The notes: generated by a model from the letters alone, not told the origin. Shown: positions 1 to 8,483, numbered from the stretch's first letter. The stretch: DNA of 64,000 nt from Methylobacterium sp. C25 (GCF_021352225.1 NZ_JAAUVI010000011.1:78653-142652), one strand, 5' to 3'. Numbers and translations are program-made.

Positions 1-1635
1 GGCGTCCTCGCTCTCGTCGGGCACGGCGCCGTAGTAGCGCGGCAGGTAGATCGAGACGGTCGTGCCGTTGCCGACCTCGGAGTAGATCCGGACCTGTCCG
101 CCGGACTGCTGGGCGAACCCGTAGATCATCGAAAGGCCGAGGCCGGTCCCCTCGCCGAGCGGCTTGGTTGTGAAGAACGGCTCGAACACGTGTTCGATCA
201 CCTCAGGCGGCATTCCCGTGCCGGTGTCGGTCACGCTCAGGACGAGGTACTGGCCTTCCGGCATGCCCTGCTGTCGGGCCGCTCGCTCGTCCAGCCACTT
301 GTTGGCCGTCTCGACGGTGATGCGGCCGCCGTCGGGCATGGCGTCTCGCGCGTTGATGCAGAGGTTCAGCAACGCATTCTCGAGCTGGGATGGATCGACC
401 AGGGCCGGCCATACGCCCGACGCGCCGACCACCTCGATGGTTATGGCGGGTCCGACTGTCCGCTGGATCATCTCCTGCATGTCGACGGCGAGGCGATTGG
501 CGTCCGTCGGCCTAGGGTCGAGGGTTTGGCGACGCGAGAACGCGAGTAGGCGGTGGGTCAACGCAGCGGCGCGCTTCGACGCTCCCTGGGCTGCGGCCAT
601 GTAGCGCTCGACATCGTTGAAACGCCCCTGCTGCAGCCGCGTCTGCATCAGCTCCAACGATCCGGAGATGCCGGCGAGCAGGTTGTTGAAGTCGTGCGCG
701 AGACCACCGGTCAGCTGCCCGACAGCCTCCATTTTTTGAGATTGACGCAACGCCTCCTCGGTCTCCCGCAGGTGCTTTGCGGCATCGACGGCGACGGTGA
801 CGTCGCGCCCGATGGCGAAGATCAAGCCCGCGCTTGGCGCAGCGACCCATTGGATCCAGCAGTAACTGCCGTCCCGGTGGCGGAAGCGCAGATTGACGCT
901 CGGCAATCGATCCGTCTGCACGGTCGCAAGCGCACCGAACATCAGCTTCATGTCGTCGGGATGAGTGAAGTCCGCGGCCGTCGAACCGACGACGTCGGCA
1001 GGCTCGTAGCCGAGAACGGACCGCCAAGCCGGGTTTGCACGCTGGTAGACGCCTTCGAGAGAGGCCTCGACCATCAGATCCGGCGACGTGTCCCACATGC
1101 GATCGCGCTCGGCGGTCCGCGCAGCGACCTTCTGCTCGAGCGTGTCGGCCAAGTCGCGAAGTCGAGCCTCGCTGTCCCGCAGAGCCGCCTCGGCGTGTTC
1201 GGCTCGGATCTTGGGGGTGGCGTCCACCGTCACATTGAGCAATCCCGCGACGGCGCCCATCTCGTCGCGCACCGGCGAGTACGAGAAATTCCACCACGTC
1301 TCCTCCGGGTAGCCGTGGCGCGTCATCACCAGCGGCATATCCTCGAAGCGTACGGTTTCGCCGGCGAAGACCTTGTCGACGAGTGGGACGATCTCTTCCC
1401 AAACGTCAGGCCACGCATCGCGAAATGGTCGGCCGAGCGCGACGGGATGGCGCTCTCCGAGCATCGGCGCATAAGCGTCGTTGTAGAGAACGATGCGCTC
1501 GGCTCCCCACGCTAACTGCATCGCATGGCCCGATCCGACTATGATCTCGACCGCGGTCCTCAGGCTCTGAGGCCAGCCTTTGATCGGTCCGAGTGGGCCG
1601 CCAGCCCAGTCGTGAGCACGGATACGGGTGGCCAT
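1..1635 (-). CDS. PAS-domain sensor histidine kinase, C-terminus beyond the window edge
   Basis: Sensor kinase cut by the left edge, so only the N-terminal 545 residues are present. The ATG at 1635 gives an N-terminus containing RAHDWAGGPLGPI. A first PAS-like region covers about residues 20-130 and a second about 190-290 (RFRHRDGSYCWIQWV). A HisKA box follows (GQLTGGLAHDFNNLL, near residue 307), then the N box (NALLNLCINARDAM) and G boxes (HVFEPFFTT, GEGTGLGLSMIYGF). Autophosphorylation is expected on the His of AHDFNN. No membrane segment is seen, so it is probably cytoplasmic. Related kinases often end in a receiver domain, which would lie off the edge. The frame remains open upstream with GTG codons, so the start is the likeliest rather than certain. 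Confidence 0.9.
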   Translation of the reverse strand, partial: MATRIRAHDWAGGPLGPIKGWPQSLRTAVEIIVGSGHAMQLAWGAERIVLYNDAYAPMLGERHPVALGRPFRDAWPDVWEEIVPLVDKVFAGETVRFEDMPLVMTRHGYPEETWWNFSYSPVRDEMGAVAGLLNVTVDATPKIRAEHAEAALRDSEARLRDLADTLEQKVAARTAERDRMWDTSPDLMVEASLEGVYQRANPAWRSVLGYEPADVVGSTAADFTHPDDMKLMFGALATVQTDRLPSVNLRFRHRDGSYCWIQWVAAPSAGLIFAIGRDVTVAVDAAKHLRETEEALRQSQKMEAVGQLTGGLAHDFNNLLAGISGSLELMQTRLQQGRFNDVERYMAAAQGASKRAAALTHRLLAFSRRQTLDPRPTDANRLAVDMQEMIQRTVGPAITIEVVGASGVWPALVDPSQLENALLNLCINARDAMPDGGRITVETANKWLDERAARQQGMPEGQYLVLSVTDTGTGMPPEVIEHVFEPFFTTKPLGEGTGLGLSMIYGFAQQSGGQVRIYSEVGNGTTVSIYLPRYYGAVPDESEDA

Positions 1636-1783
1636 GTCGCCGTCGCCGCGAGGCCAATTCGTCGGAGTGGTCGGAGGCGATGTCACACTTGGAAAACGCA
1701 CCCCCCGGTGCCTTCCGTCAATGGTCGGCACGGACGGCAGACGAATAACATAGGGATGCTGCGTCGGAGGCCGCCTTCGCGCC

Positions 1784-2470
1784 TCAGTCGCGGTGCCCGC
1801 ACCCGCAGCCCGCCGCATGCGCGCCGCCGGGCCAACGGGAATTCCGGATCACGCTGCAGAAGTTGCGCTTGCGGAAGCCCGGCTCCTTGTCCGCGATGAC
1901 GTCGGCCTTCACGTTGCCGAAGGTGGTGTCCGGCTTGTGCCGGATGCCGTCATAGAAGGCCTGGATGATGTCTTCCTTGAAGTCCGGCGAGCGTGGGAAG
2001 GCCGAGACCACCGCCTCGCGTTCCGCGTCGGAATACTGGCCGTAGGTCAGGCCGAGCACGTCCATCTCGACGCCGGCCGTGACCAGTGCGACCACCGGGT
2101 GCATATGGACCGGAATGCCGGGCGTGGTGTGGAGCGCGATGGCCGTCCAGACCGTGTAGACGTCCGCCTCCGGCACGCTGTGCGTCTTCAGGAAATCGCG
2201 GGCCGCGTTGGCGCCGTCCACCTCGAAGCGCTCCTCCGCGCTGCTGTGGTCCGGCATCAGGCCGAGGTCGTGGAACATGGCGCCGGCGTAGAGCAGCTCG
2301 CGGTCGAAGCTCAGGCCGCGGCGCACGCCGGCGAGCGCGCCGAACTGGTAGACCCGGCTCGAATGGTTGAAGAGCAGCTCCGTCTCGGTATCGCGAACGA
2401 ACGCGGTGATGGCCTGAGCCAGAGCACTGTCGGGAATGGCGGCGTCGGACTGGATGGTCACGTTGCCCAT
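1784..2470 (-). CDS. HD-domain hydrolase, cyanamide hydratase-like
   Basis: A 228-residue soluble protein with the HD metal-binding layout: FNHSSRVYQFGA near residue 35, YAGAMFHDLGLM near residue 65 (the HD pair), a further His in TAIALHTTPGIPVHMHP, and a C-terminal NFCSVIRNSRWPG. This order resembles the HD family that includes cyanamide hydratase (urea hydro-lyase), but the substrate cannot be read from sequence. The ATG at 2470 is chosen because the HD homology begins just after it and GGAG precedes it. The frame stays open for 600 more codons upstream, which is a GC-rich artefact. It is transcribed divergently from the GlxA-type regulator at 2588, 117 bp away, which probably controls it. 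Confidence 0.8.
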   Translation of the reverse strand: MGNVTIQSDAAIPDSALAQAITAFVRDTETELLFNHSSRVYQFGALAGVRRGLSFDRELLYAGAMFHDLGLMPDHSSAEERFEVDGANAARDFLKTHSVPEADVYTVWTAIALHTTPGIPVHMHPVVALVTAGVEMDVLGLTYGQYSDAEREAVVSAFPRSPDFKEDIIQAFYDGIRHKPDTTFGNVKADVIADKEPGFRKRNFCSVIRNSRWPGGAHAAGCGCGHRD

Positions 2471-2587
2471 GGAGGATCTCCATTGCTCAGAGCCTGCCGA
2501 TGAGCTACGGAGCTTCCGCGATGGCTGCAATCGTCTTAAAGCGGCGATTTCTGCCAACACGCGCGCACTTTCTGCCACGGAACCATC

Positions 2588-3553
2588 ATGGCGCCCCGAT
2601 CCGTCGCGATCCTCGCCTTTCCCGGCGTCCAGCTCCTGGACGTGGCCGGGCCGCTCGACGTCTTCGCCGAGGCGAACGCGCAGAGCGGCGGGGACGTCTA
2701 CGATCTGGCCGTCGTCGGGACGGAGCCCGGCCCGATCGTCACCTCGTCCGGGCGCGGGTTGGTCGCGGACCTGGTCGCTCCCGGAGGAGCGTCGGAGCGC
2801 TTCGACACCCTCCTCGTTGCGGGCGCTCCCCGGATCCAGGAGCTGGACGTCGGGTCCGGCCTGCTGGCGTGGCTCGGCCAGGCCGCCGGGCGCTCCCGAC
2901 GCTACGGCTCGGTCTGCAGCGGCGCCTTCCTCCTCGGGCAGGCCGGTCTCCTGGACGGCCGCCGGGTGACCACGCACTGGGCCGTGGCGGAAGCCCTGGC
3001 GGAGCGGTATCCCGAGGCCAAAGTCGAGCCCGACGCGATCTGCCTGTTCGACGGGCCGCTGCGGACGGCGGCCGGCGTCACGGCCGGGCTCGACCTCGCC
3101 CTGGCGCTCGTGGAGGAGGATGTCGGCGCCGAGATCGCACGGCGGGTCGCGTCGCAGCTCGTGATGTTCTTCAAGCGGGGCAGCGGCCAGATGCAGTTCA
3201 GCCGCCGTGGGGTCAGCGCCCCGGTCGGCCGCTCGGCCCTGCAGGAGGTGCAGCGCTGGGTGGCGGCCCGTCCGGCCGAGGATCACGGCGTCGACCGCCT
3301 CGCCGCCCGAGCTGGGATGAGCCCGCGGCACTTCGCGCGCCTGTTCCGGGTCGAGACCGGCCTGACCCCGGCCGCCTATGTCGAGGACGTCCGGATCGAG
3401 GCCGTCCGCCGCCTCCTCGAGACGGAGGACGCCGCCCTGAAGCAGGTCGCCGGCGCCTGCGGCTTCCGCGACGCCGACACGCTCCGGCGCGCGTTCGTGC
3501 GCCGGGTCGGCACGACACCGGCGGAATACCGGCGTCGGCACGTGCGGTCGTGA
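2588..3553 (+). CDS. GlxA-type AraC-family transcriptional regulator
   Basis: A 321-residue DNA-binding regulator. Residues 1-180 form a DJ-1/PfpI-like sensor domain (AILAFPGVQLLDVAGPLDVF at the start, then a nucleophile-elbow-like VCSGAFLLGQAGLLDGRR). Residues 215-320 carry two AraC helix-turn-helix motifs (LAARAGMSPRHFARLFRVET and a second ending in FRDADTLRRAFVRRVGTTP). Proteins of this GlxA build usually regulate a neighbouring catabolic or detoxification gene. The divergent HD-domain gene is the obvious target, but this is inferred from position only. The length is normal for the family. Confidence 0.9.
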   Translation: MAPRSVAILAFPGVQLLDVAGPLDVFAEANAQSGGDVYDLAVVGTEPGPIVTSSGRGLVADLVAPGGASERFDTLLVAGAPRIQELDVGSGLLAWLGQAAGRSRRYGSVCSGAFLLGQAGLLDGRRVTTHWAVAEALAERYPEAKVEPDAICLFDGPLRTAAGVTAGLDLALALVEEDVGAEIARRVASQLVMFFKRGSGQMQFSRRGVSAPVGRSALQEVQRWVAARPAEDHGVDRLAARAGMSPRHFARLFRVETGLTPAAYVEDVRIEAVRRLLETEDAALKQVAGACGFRDADTLRRAFVRRVGTTPAEYRRRHVRS

Positions 3554-3749
3554 CCGGTGGCCGGAACTCCGATCGCCCGCGCGACGACCGCCCCGGCGAC
3601 GCAGCCCGTGAAGGTCGACCACCGCTGTCATTGCCCTGGCGCAGATAGCGGCGAGGAAGTGGCTATCCGGATTTTCGTGTGGAATTTCGCTGCAGGGTGC
3701 TTCCGGATTTCCGTCTTTCCTGTCGCCGGATCCAGATGTCGCCGCGGCT

Positions 3750-4949
3750 TTGGGAGCCCTTCCAGAGTGGCCCATCTGCTCCGGTGATCGGAGGATCGTT
3801 CGCCCCTCTTCGGCCGAGGCTGCCGATCGACGATCGAAGGAATGGAATCCGGACCTTAAGGAACGGACGGCTACCACCAATGCTCGTCGTCCCGAAGGCA
3901 CGTCGCTTCGGCAGAAGGAGCTGCGCGACCTCGTCAAGGCGCGCTTCGGGCATCTGAAGATCGCGGACGCCACCCAGCTGCAACGCGCGACGCACGAAGG
4001 AATGGACCTGCGCCGGGCGAGGCCGGACGGCGATCTCGTCTTCGGCGGCCGCAGGATGCTGGAGCGTCGGCGCAAGGGTCCGATCACGCGCGAGGCTTGG
4101 CGCGAGGCGCGGATGCGGCCGCTCTGCTCGCGAGGGGATACTTCGCACTCGGGCAACCGACATTTCCGGCTGTCCCACGACACCTCGACCTGCAGGCTGG
4201 CCGTATATGGCCGGCCGGTCCTGCTGAAGCTCGCCGCGATGCGCGGCAAGGCCGGACTGCTCCTTCGACAGTTGGCTGCCTTGGCGAAGGCCAAGGCGAC
4301 GAGCGTCACGTTCCGGGTCGACGCGAAGAAGCTGCACGTCACCTTCGATCCGGCGGACCTGCCAGCTCACCCGGAGCGGCGGACTCCCGTCCACGCCGTC
4401 GCCGGACGGGCTCTCAAAATCGACCTCAACCCGGATTGGATCGGCCTGTCGGTGGTCGAGGTGCCTTCGGATAGCGATGCCTCGGACCTGCAGCAGACGC
4501 AGCTCCTGGACCATCGGCTGATCCGCCTGGCCGTGCCGGTCGAAGCCGGACCGGAACAGGTCCGCGAGATCCTGGCGGCCGCGGCAAGTCGGGCGACGGC
4601 TCTGGCCCGCGCCTGGGGCTGCGGCCTCATCGTCCAGGGGAAGGGCCTGGGCCGTATGCGCTCCGGGGGCGGCAACAGACGGCTCAACCGGCTGCTGAAC
4701 TACTGGGTCCGAACCGTGTTCGGGCAGACCCTGGTCCGGCGCACCGGCCTCGCCGGTCTCGCCCATCGCGAGGTCTGGGGAGCCTACAGCACCACGATCG
4801 GAAACGTGAACTTCCCGGCCCCCGACGCCTGCGCGGCGGCGGCCGAGATCGCGCGCCGCGGCATCGCGGCGTCGCGAGGGATCAAGGACGTCCTGCCGTT
4901 CTGCAGGCAAGAGGCGATCGCCGACCTATGGAAGGATCGGTTTCTCTGA
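3750..4949 (+). CDS. TnpB-like RuvC-fold protein with apparent loss of the catalytic glutamate
   Basis: Resembles the TnpB-related accessory proteins of IS200/IS605-type elements. The central region has DLVFGGRRMLERRRKG and a block ending in NRHFRL. RuvC I is ALKIDLNPDWIGLSV (Asp225). RuvC III is VWGAYSTTIGNVNFPAPDACAAAAEI (split here as VWGAYSTTIGN and PAPDACAAAAEI, Asp359). At the RuvC II site, where TnpB proteins have Glu in a strand like IVVEDL, this protein reads GLIVQGKGLG with Gln296, encoded by CAG at 4635-4637, one base from GAG. The usual Cys4 zinc ribbon is absent. The first ~45 residues look unlike the family and the only start in frame is TTG, so the 5' end may be damaged. No TnpA or clear element ends were seen. 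It may be a dead relic or an exapted RNA-guided binder. Confidence 0.65.
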   Translation: MGALPEWPICSGDRRIVRPSSAEAADRRSKEWNPDLKERTATTNARRPEGTSLRQKELRDLVKARFGHLKIADATQLQRATHEGMDLRRARPDGDLVFGGRRMLERRRKGPITREAWREARMRPLCSRGDTSHSGNRHFRLSHDTSTCRLAVYGRPVLLKLAAMRGKAGLLLRQLAALAKAKATSVTFRVDAKKLHVTFDPADLPAHPERRTPVHAVAGRALKIDLNPDWIGLSVVEVPSDSDASDLQQTQLLDHRLIRLAVPVEAGPEQVREILAAAASRATALARAWGCGLIVQGKGLGRMRSGGGNRRLNRLLNYWVRTVFGQTLVRRTGLAGLAHREVWGAYSTTIGNVNFPAPDACAAAAEIARRGIAASRGIKDVLPFCRQEAIADLWKDRFL

Positions 4950-5106
4950 TGCCCGTGCTCTAGAAGGCCGCATGCCCGCAAATCCGATCGAGCCGAGCGC
5001 GGGTAGCCTGCGCGCCGCGGATTTCCACATTCCGTCCGATATCTGACGGAGAAATCATGCGCGCCAAGTTCAGCCACGCTTTATGCTTGCAGGGCTGGAG
5101 AGACGG

Positions 5107-5316
5107 ATGCCCGACGAAACGTGCCGAGCCGCGCGAGAGCAACTGCGCCATCAGTTCAACCGCCTGGACGACCTGTTGAAGCAATTGCACGGCAGCGAGC
5201 CGTGGCCGACCGACGATCTCGCTCTCTTGGATCTCGAGGTCATTATCGGTCACACGAAGGCGATCGAGGCCAGTCTGGACGAGATCGTGCGCATCGTCTC
5301 AATGACGAAGGGCTAA
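5107..5316 (+). CDS. Small hypothetical protein
   Basis: A 69-residue acidic, helical protein (starts MPDETCRAAREQLRHQF, ends EIVRIVSMTKG). The ATG at 5107 is preferred over the one at 5083 because GGAGAG sits 6 bases upstream. The hydrophobic/charged spacing suggests two helices, perhaps a helical hairpin. No family is recognised. It stands alone between the TnpB-like gene and an opposing DUF6894 gene. Confidence 0.6.
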   Translation: MPDETCRAAREQLRHQFNRLDDLLKQLHGSEPWPTDDLALLDLEVIIGHTKAIEASLDEIVRIVSMTKG

Positions 5317-5515
5317 CCCCTCCCCTACTTCCGCGGCATCGGGCTGCGCTTCTCGATTACTGGCGGCTGGCCGCTCTTCCGCAGGAGGTCGTTGGCCGAC
5401 ACGTCAGCCTCGAGCTGTTCCCACGTGACGATGAGGACGTGCCGTATTCGATCAATGAGCCTCTGGTGACAGAGATGCGGATCTGGCCGACGGAGTGAGA
5501 TGTCGATGGTTCGGC

Positions 5516-5770
5516 CTAGCCCGACGCCCAGACAAGTCTCAAATTCTCGCCGGGACGCGCATAGGCTGTCAGAACGATCCCCCCGCCATCCTCGTGAACG
5601 AACACCGTCGTGAGAGGAGGAGAGCGCCCGCGTGTCTTCTGACGCGTCTGGGCTTCTTCGACGAGTTGCCGCACGTGCCGCTCAATATCGGCACGATCGG
5701 CAAACTTGTAGCTGGTGTCTCCCCACTCTACAGGTCCATCGTCGTGAACATCGAAGATGTAGTGCGACAA
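5516..5770 (-). CDS. DUF6894-like small protein
   Basis: An 84-residue protein opening with SHYIFDVHDDGPVEW, the pattern of the DUF6894 family (short soluble proteins beginning with aromatic residues then DVHDG, common in rhizobia and methylobacteria). The function of the family is unknown. The first codon is TTG; no better start is visible. A paralogue lies at 29566-29802 (RYYFEIHDGDW) in the second small-gene island. Confidence 0.7.
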   Translation of the reverse strand: MSHYIFDVHDDGPVEWGDTSYKFADRADIERHVRQLVEEAQTRQKTRGRSPPLTTVFVHEDGGGIVLTAYARPGENLRLVWASG

Positions 5771-5889
5771 GAAGCACCAAGGGGCTCACACAGCGCGATG
5801 CGAGCGGCCTCCTCGCCGGTCGTGGCTGTGTCTAAAGCGATACCTGGAGCCATTCCGGATTGTTCCTGTGCCGGAGTGACGGAACAGCT

Positions 5890-6054
5890 TCAAACATCAA
5901 CCCGAACTCGGAAGTGCTCGATAAACCGCAGGCCATCCCATAACGCAACGGCATGGCTGCCATCGGCAGCGTAAGCCAGAGCCATGGCCTCATCACCGTC
6001 ACGAGCAGTGATCTCGCGAACTTCGAGAACCTTCTCGTCAGCTCGCAAAATCAC
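5890..6054 (-). CDS. Small hypothetical protein (54 residues, GTG start)
   Basis: From GTG at 6054 the frame reads ILRADEKVLEVREITARD and ends IEHFRVRVDV. Charged and hydrophobic residues alternate as in a small beta-rich fold, and third positions favour C/G in the way of real genes here. It lies 120 bp upstream of the DUF6894 gene on the same strand, so the two may be co-transcribed. No family is recognised. Confidence 0.5.
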   Translation of the reverse strand: MILRADEKVLEVREITARDGDEAMALAYAADGSHAVALWDGLRFIEHFRVRVDV

Positions 6055-6209
6055 GGTCTAGTAGCCCGTCGCATCAGTTAGAGGTTGGGGACCATCCCAC
6101 ATGGAGTCGCTGCTCCTCCATCAGGCTGGAGCACAGGCGCGTCTCTCAGTCGCCGACGTGCGGAATCTTCGGGGCGCTGGCACGAACGGTGGAGGGCTCG
6201 GAATCTTTT

Positions 6210-6234
6210 TGAACATCTGTCGGCGCAGTCGGTT
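6210..6234 (+). promoter_or_regulatory. Possible EcfG-type promoter (TGAAC-N17-GTT)
   Basis: TGAAC at 6210-6214 and GTT at 6232-6234 are separated by 17 bases, close to the alphaproteobacterial general stress consensus GGAAC-N16/17-(C)GTT with one mismatch. It lies 33 bases before the start of the secreted protein gene at 6268. Confidence 0.35.
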
Positions 6235-6267
6235 CTCCCGACATCCCCGAACAATGGAGAACGCAAT

Positions 6268-6561
6268 ATGCGCCTCACGACAATCGCGCTTGCTTCGACG
6301 CTTGCTCTTTCACTGACTGGGTCTGCCTGGGCTCAGGCCTCGGCTGGCAGCAACAATGGCATGGGTAAGACCAATAGCCAGGAAGGCACCGTCAACAATC
6401 CTGGCAGCGTAAACGGAAAGAGCGAAGCCGGATCATCCTCGACCGGCTCCATGGAAAAGGGCTCCGGTAAGATGATGAAGGGTGACGCGATGAAGTCGGG
6501 CGCTGGCATGGAGAAGGGTGGTCAGTCCGGCGGTCCTGCCGAGCCGACCCCCGGCCGTTGA
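6268..6561 (+). CDS. Secreted low-complexity small protein
   Basis: A 97-residue protein with a clear signal peptide: MRLTTIALASTLALSLTGSAWA followed by QASAG (split at the probable cleavage site after AWA). The mature part is low-complexity, rich in Gly, Ser, Asn, Lys and Met (KTNSQEGTVNNPGSVNGK, GKMMKGDAMKSGAGMEKGG), and probably disordered in the periplasm. GGAGAA precedes the ATG. It matches the style of two other exported small proteins here (10657 and 13818), which suggests a shared stress-related periplasmic role; that is inference. Confidence 0.75.
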   Translation: MRLTTIALASTLALSLTGSAWAQASAGSNNGMGKTNSQEGTVNNPGSVNGKSEAGSSSTGSMEKGSGKMMKGDAMKSGAGMEKGGQSGGPAEPTPGR

Positions 6562-6729
6562 TCCAAAGCTCCGCTGCGAAGAACCGGGCTTCGGCCTGGT
6601 TTTTCTTTGCCTGACAATGGCTTGATGACCCGCGGATGAGTCTTTTATCTAATTGCGGAAGTATGCCGAGCCGTTGAGGATGCTGCGGGCGTCGGTGGAA
6701 GAACGCTCGGCTCCCGCATAACCTGCGGC

Positions 6730-6840
6730 ATGGCCGACTATCACGAACCCCGTTGGACGATCGTTTTCCCGGCGTTGGGCATCTGGGCGGGAGTGGCATT
6801 TGTTGTCTACCTGATCGGATGGCTGGCCGATTGGTGGTAG
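6730..6840 (+). CDS. Single-span small membrane protein (36 residues)
   Basis: Reads MADYHEPRWTIVFPALGIWA and ends LIGWLADWW. One hydrophobic segment spans about residues 9-33 with aromatic residues at both ends. It is followed 8 bases later by another small membrane protein that also begins MAD, so the two look like a tandem pair. No function can be assigned. Confidence 0.55.
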   Translation: MADYHEPRWTIVFPALGIWAGVAFVVYLIGWLADWW

Positions 6841-6848
6841 GCATCGCC

Positions 6849-7043
6849 ATGGCCGACTCCCCGCGCACTGAAACCCCTGCCCAAGCCTTTGATCGCTACC
6901 TCGCCGAGGCAGAGCGCCGGCAGCCGGTTCGGAAGCCACCGAAGCGGTGGGACAGGTCGACGATCATCCTGGCGATCGTTGAGGTGGGGATCGTCTTGGC
7001 TGGCTTGGCGTGGTGGCTGGCCGGCGTTGCCGACTGGCGCTGA
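6849..7043 (+). CDS. Small membrane protein with C-terminal anchor
   Basis: A 64-residue protein: a charged N-terminal half (AQAFDRYLAEAERRQPV) and one C-terminal membrane segment (IILAIVEVGIVLAGLAWWLA). The ATG at 6849 is the start right after the preceding gene. The layout (FDRYL plus tail anchor) recurs in the interrupted ORF at 29260-29478 (FERYLQRVEK plus GLAVVLLGLFAYG), so these may be homologues in the two islands. Confidence 0.65.
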   Translation: MADSPRTETPAQAFDRYLAEAERRQPVRKPPKRWDRSTIILAIVEVGIVLAGLAWWLAGVADWR

Positions 7044-7189
7044 GCCGGCTCGTTACTCCTCGGGACAACTCACGGTTTTCGCTTTGTCATCTCCCATCTG
7101 GGGGATGCTGAGCTCGGAATCGGCGTCGCCAATAAGCTGAGCCGTCCGCGTCCGTCTCGCGCAAGCCCGCGCGTGACGAGAGGCGGCCC

Positions 7190-7486
7190 GTGAAATTTAC
7201 CTCGAAACCCCCGCAAGCGCTCCAGATCGAGCACCTTCACGAGCTAAGGCGACGCTGCGACGAACTCTACGATTTCCATGAACCTTACATGCGTTGGTGC
7301 CGCTTATTGCCTGCCTTCGCGAAGCTGGACGTCGATGCGCGATGGGAAATAGACCGCTTCGAGTATGAGATCAGGTACGCCGCTTGGTACGAGCAGGATT
7401 TCAAGGCAAAGCAGGCTGCGTCCGCCGCGAAACGCAAGGCGACGATCGCCCGTAAGAAGCTCGAATTGGCTGAGAGCGGCAAGTAG
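7190..7486 (+). CDS. Hypothetical helical protein
   Basis: A 98-residue soluble protein (starts MKFTSKPPQALQIEHL, ends ARKKLELAESGK). The middle is rich in aromatic residues (YEIRYAAWYEQDFKAK) and the C-terminus is a basic coiled-coil-like helix. No family is recognised. It ends three bases before the end of the SRAP remnant on the opposite strand. Confidence 0.65.
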   Translation: MKFTSKPPQALQIEHLHELRRRCDELYDFHEPYMRWCRLLPAFAKLDVDARWEIDRFEYEIRYAAWYEQDFKAKQAASAAKRKATIARKKLELAESGK

Positions 7487-7488
7487 CA

Positions 7489-7740
7489 CTAGGCCGAATC
7501 CTTCGGCGCGTCGCCCTTTTTGCCGCGAGCGACGATGATCAGATCACCGTCGGGAAGCGGCCGCTGCAGATCCTTGGCTTCGTCTCATGGGGCTCGGAGC
7601 CAAGTGTCGCGTTCGTCCTCGGTCTTGAGGATCATCGGCATGGCCTTTTCGTGAATTGTCTTCACTGGCTCGGCAGCTTTGGTGGTCAGGAAGGCGTAGT
7701 CGCCGACGCTGTTGAGCCCTTTATATTGGCACAGACTGAG
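7489..7740 (-). pseudogene. Remnant of SOS-associated SRAP (YedK-like) peptidase, with in-frame TGA
   Basis: The minus strand encodes the C-terminal third of a YedK/SRAP protein, which shields abasic sites in single-stranded DNA: YAFLTTKAAEPVKTIHEKAM, PMILKTEDERDTWLRAP, then a TGA (7585-7587) where the family has Trp, then DEAKDLQRPLPDGDLIIVA. TGG to TGA is a single-base change. The N-terminal half with the catalytic Cys2 is missing; homology fades near 7740. This is a truncated, interrupted relic. Confidence 0.75.
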
Positions 7741-7857
7741 AAGCAGGCGCCGAACGACGTCGTGAACGCCCTCTTGGCCGATCGGCTGACCAACGACGGC
7801 TTTCTGCCATACGTCGAGTGCCCACCCGAGGTCGCAGCCAAGGGCGAGTACGAGTGA

Positions 7858-8187
7858 TCAAGCCTTCCCGCCTTGGACGAGCCTCGGCTTCATCAACGCG
7901 GCCGGTAGGTCAGGAGGTGGCGGGGATTCGCTCTCCAGATCCACGAAGTAGATGCCGCACCGTGGGGCATATTTCGGTAGCCTGCGAGCGCCAAACCCTC
8001 GCTCAGGCTGGGCGTACTGGCACCGCGCAAGCGCCTTAAGCACATCGTCGAGGGAGGCCCTGGCTCCGAACCGCTCAGCTAGGCCGGCAAGCCGGTAGGT
8101 GCCCTTCCGGTGCGGGCACAGGATGCAGGCGACGCGCACCTTGACCCACGGGTAATGCGCCAGCGTCGGAACGCGGGATATCGCCAT
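7858..8187 (-). CDS. Small conserved-type hypothetical protein with CxxC
   Basis: A 109-residue basic protein (VKVRVACILCPHRKGTYRLA near residue 16, then GLAERFGARASLDDVLKALA). The CILC motif followed by HRKG looks like half of a zinc-binding site, and a later Cys pair (RCQYAQ, RCGIYFVD) may complete it. Such proteins are common next to mobile or accessory DNA in Methylobacterium-like genomes. It lies 15 bases after the gene at 8203-8397, probably in one operon. Confidence 0.7.
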   Translation of the reverse strand: MAISRVPTLAHYPWVKVRVACILCPHRKGTYRLAGLAERFGARASLDDVLKALARCQYAQPERGFGARRLPKYAPRCGIYFVDLESESPPPPDLPAALMKPRLVQGGKA

Positions 8188-8202
8188 CTAGCCGCCACCC
8201 GT

Positions 8203-8397
8203 TCAGAGGCGGCCTCGGGCGAACCCGTAGGACACCAGCCGCTGGCGCTCGCCCTCCCGGCGCTCGGCTTCGCAAAGATCGGCCAGCGCATCCCGGATCA
8301 CGAGCCGCAAAGCGAGCCCTGGATTGCCGCCGGCCTTCGCGAGGTAGGCGTCGACAATGGCATCCGCCTCGCTCGGCAGCCGCGCTGGCAAGCCCAT
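8203..8397 (-). CDS. Small hypothetical protein (64 residues)
   Basis: Reads MGLPARLPSEADAIVDAYLA and continues with RLVIRDALADLCEAERREGE. It is a helical protein of the size and charge of ribbon-helix-helix or antitoxin-like regulators, but no signature motif is visible. AGGAGAT lies just before the ATG. It is the first gene of a two-gene minus-strand unit and is divergent from the gene at 8484. Confidence 0.65.
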   Translation of the reverse strand: MGLPARLPSEADAIVDAYLAKAGGNPGLALRLVIRDALADLCEAERREGERQRLVSYGFARGRL

Positions 8398-8483
8398 GAA
8401 TCATCTCCTTGCGGATGGAACGTAAAGAGAACAAACATCGGGCTCGGGTCAATCGGAGGCCCGGCGAAAACCAGGGACCGTCC

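Noticed and set aside
2471..4342. An open frame of more than 600 codons upstream of the HD-domain gene on the minus strand
   Set aside because: It runs antisense to the GlxA regulator and TnpB-like gene, shows no protein-like pattern and results from high GC at third positions; only 1784-2470 is supported.
7651..7857. 68-codon plus-strand frame ending in VECPPEVAAKGEYE
   Set aside because: The second half has gene-like codon use, but the first half is antisense to the SRAP remnant and no start is convincing; at best a fragment joined at a recombination scar.
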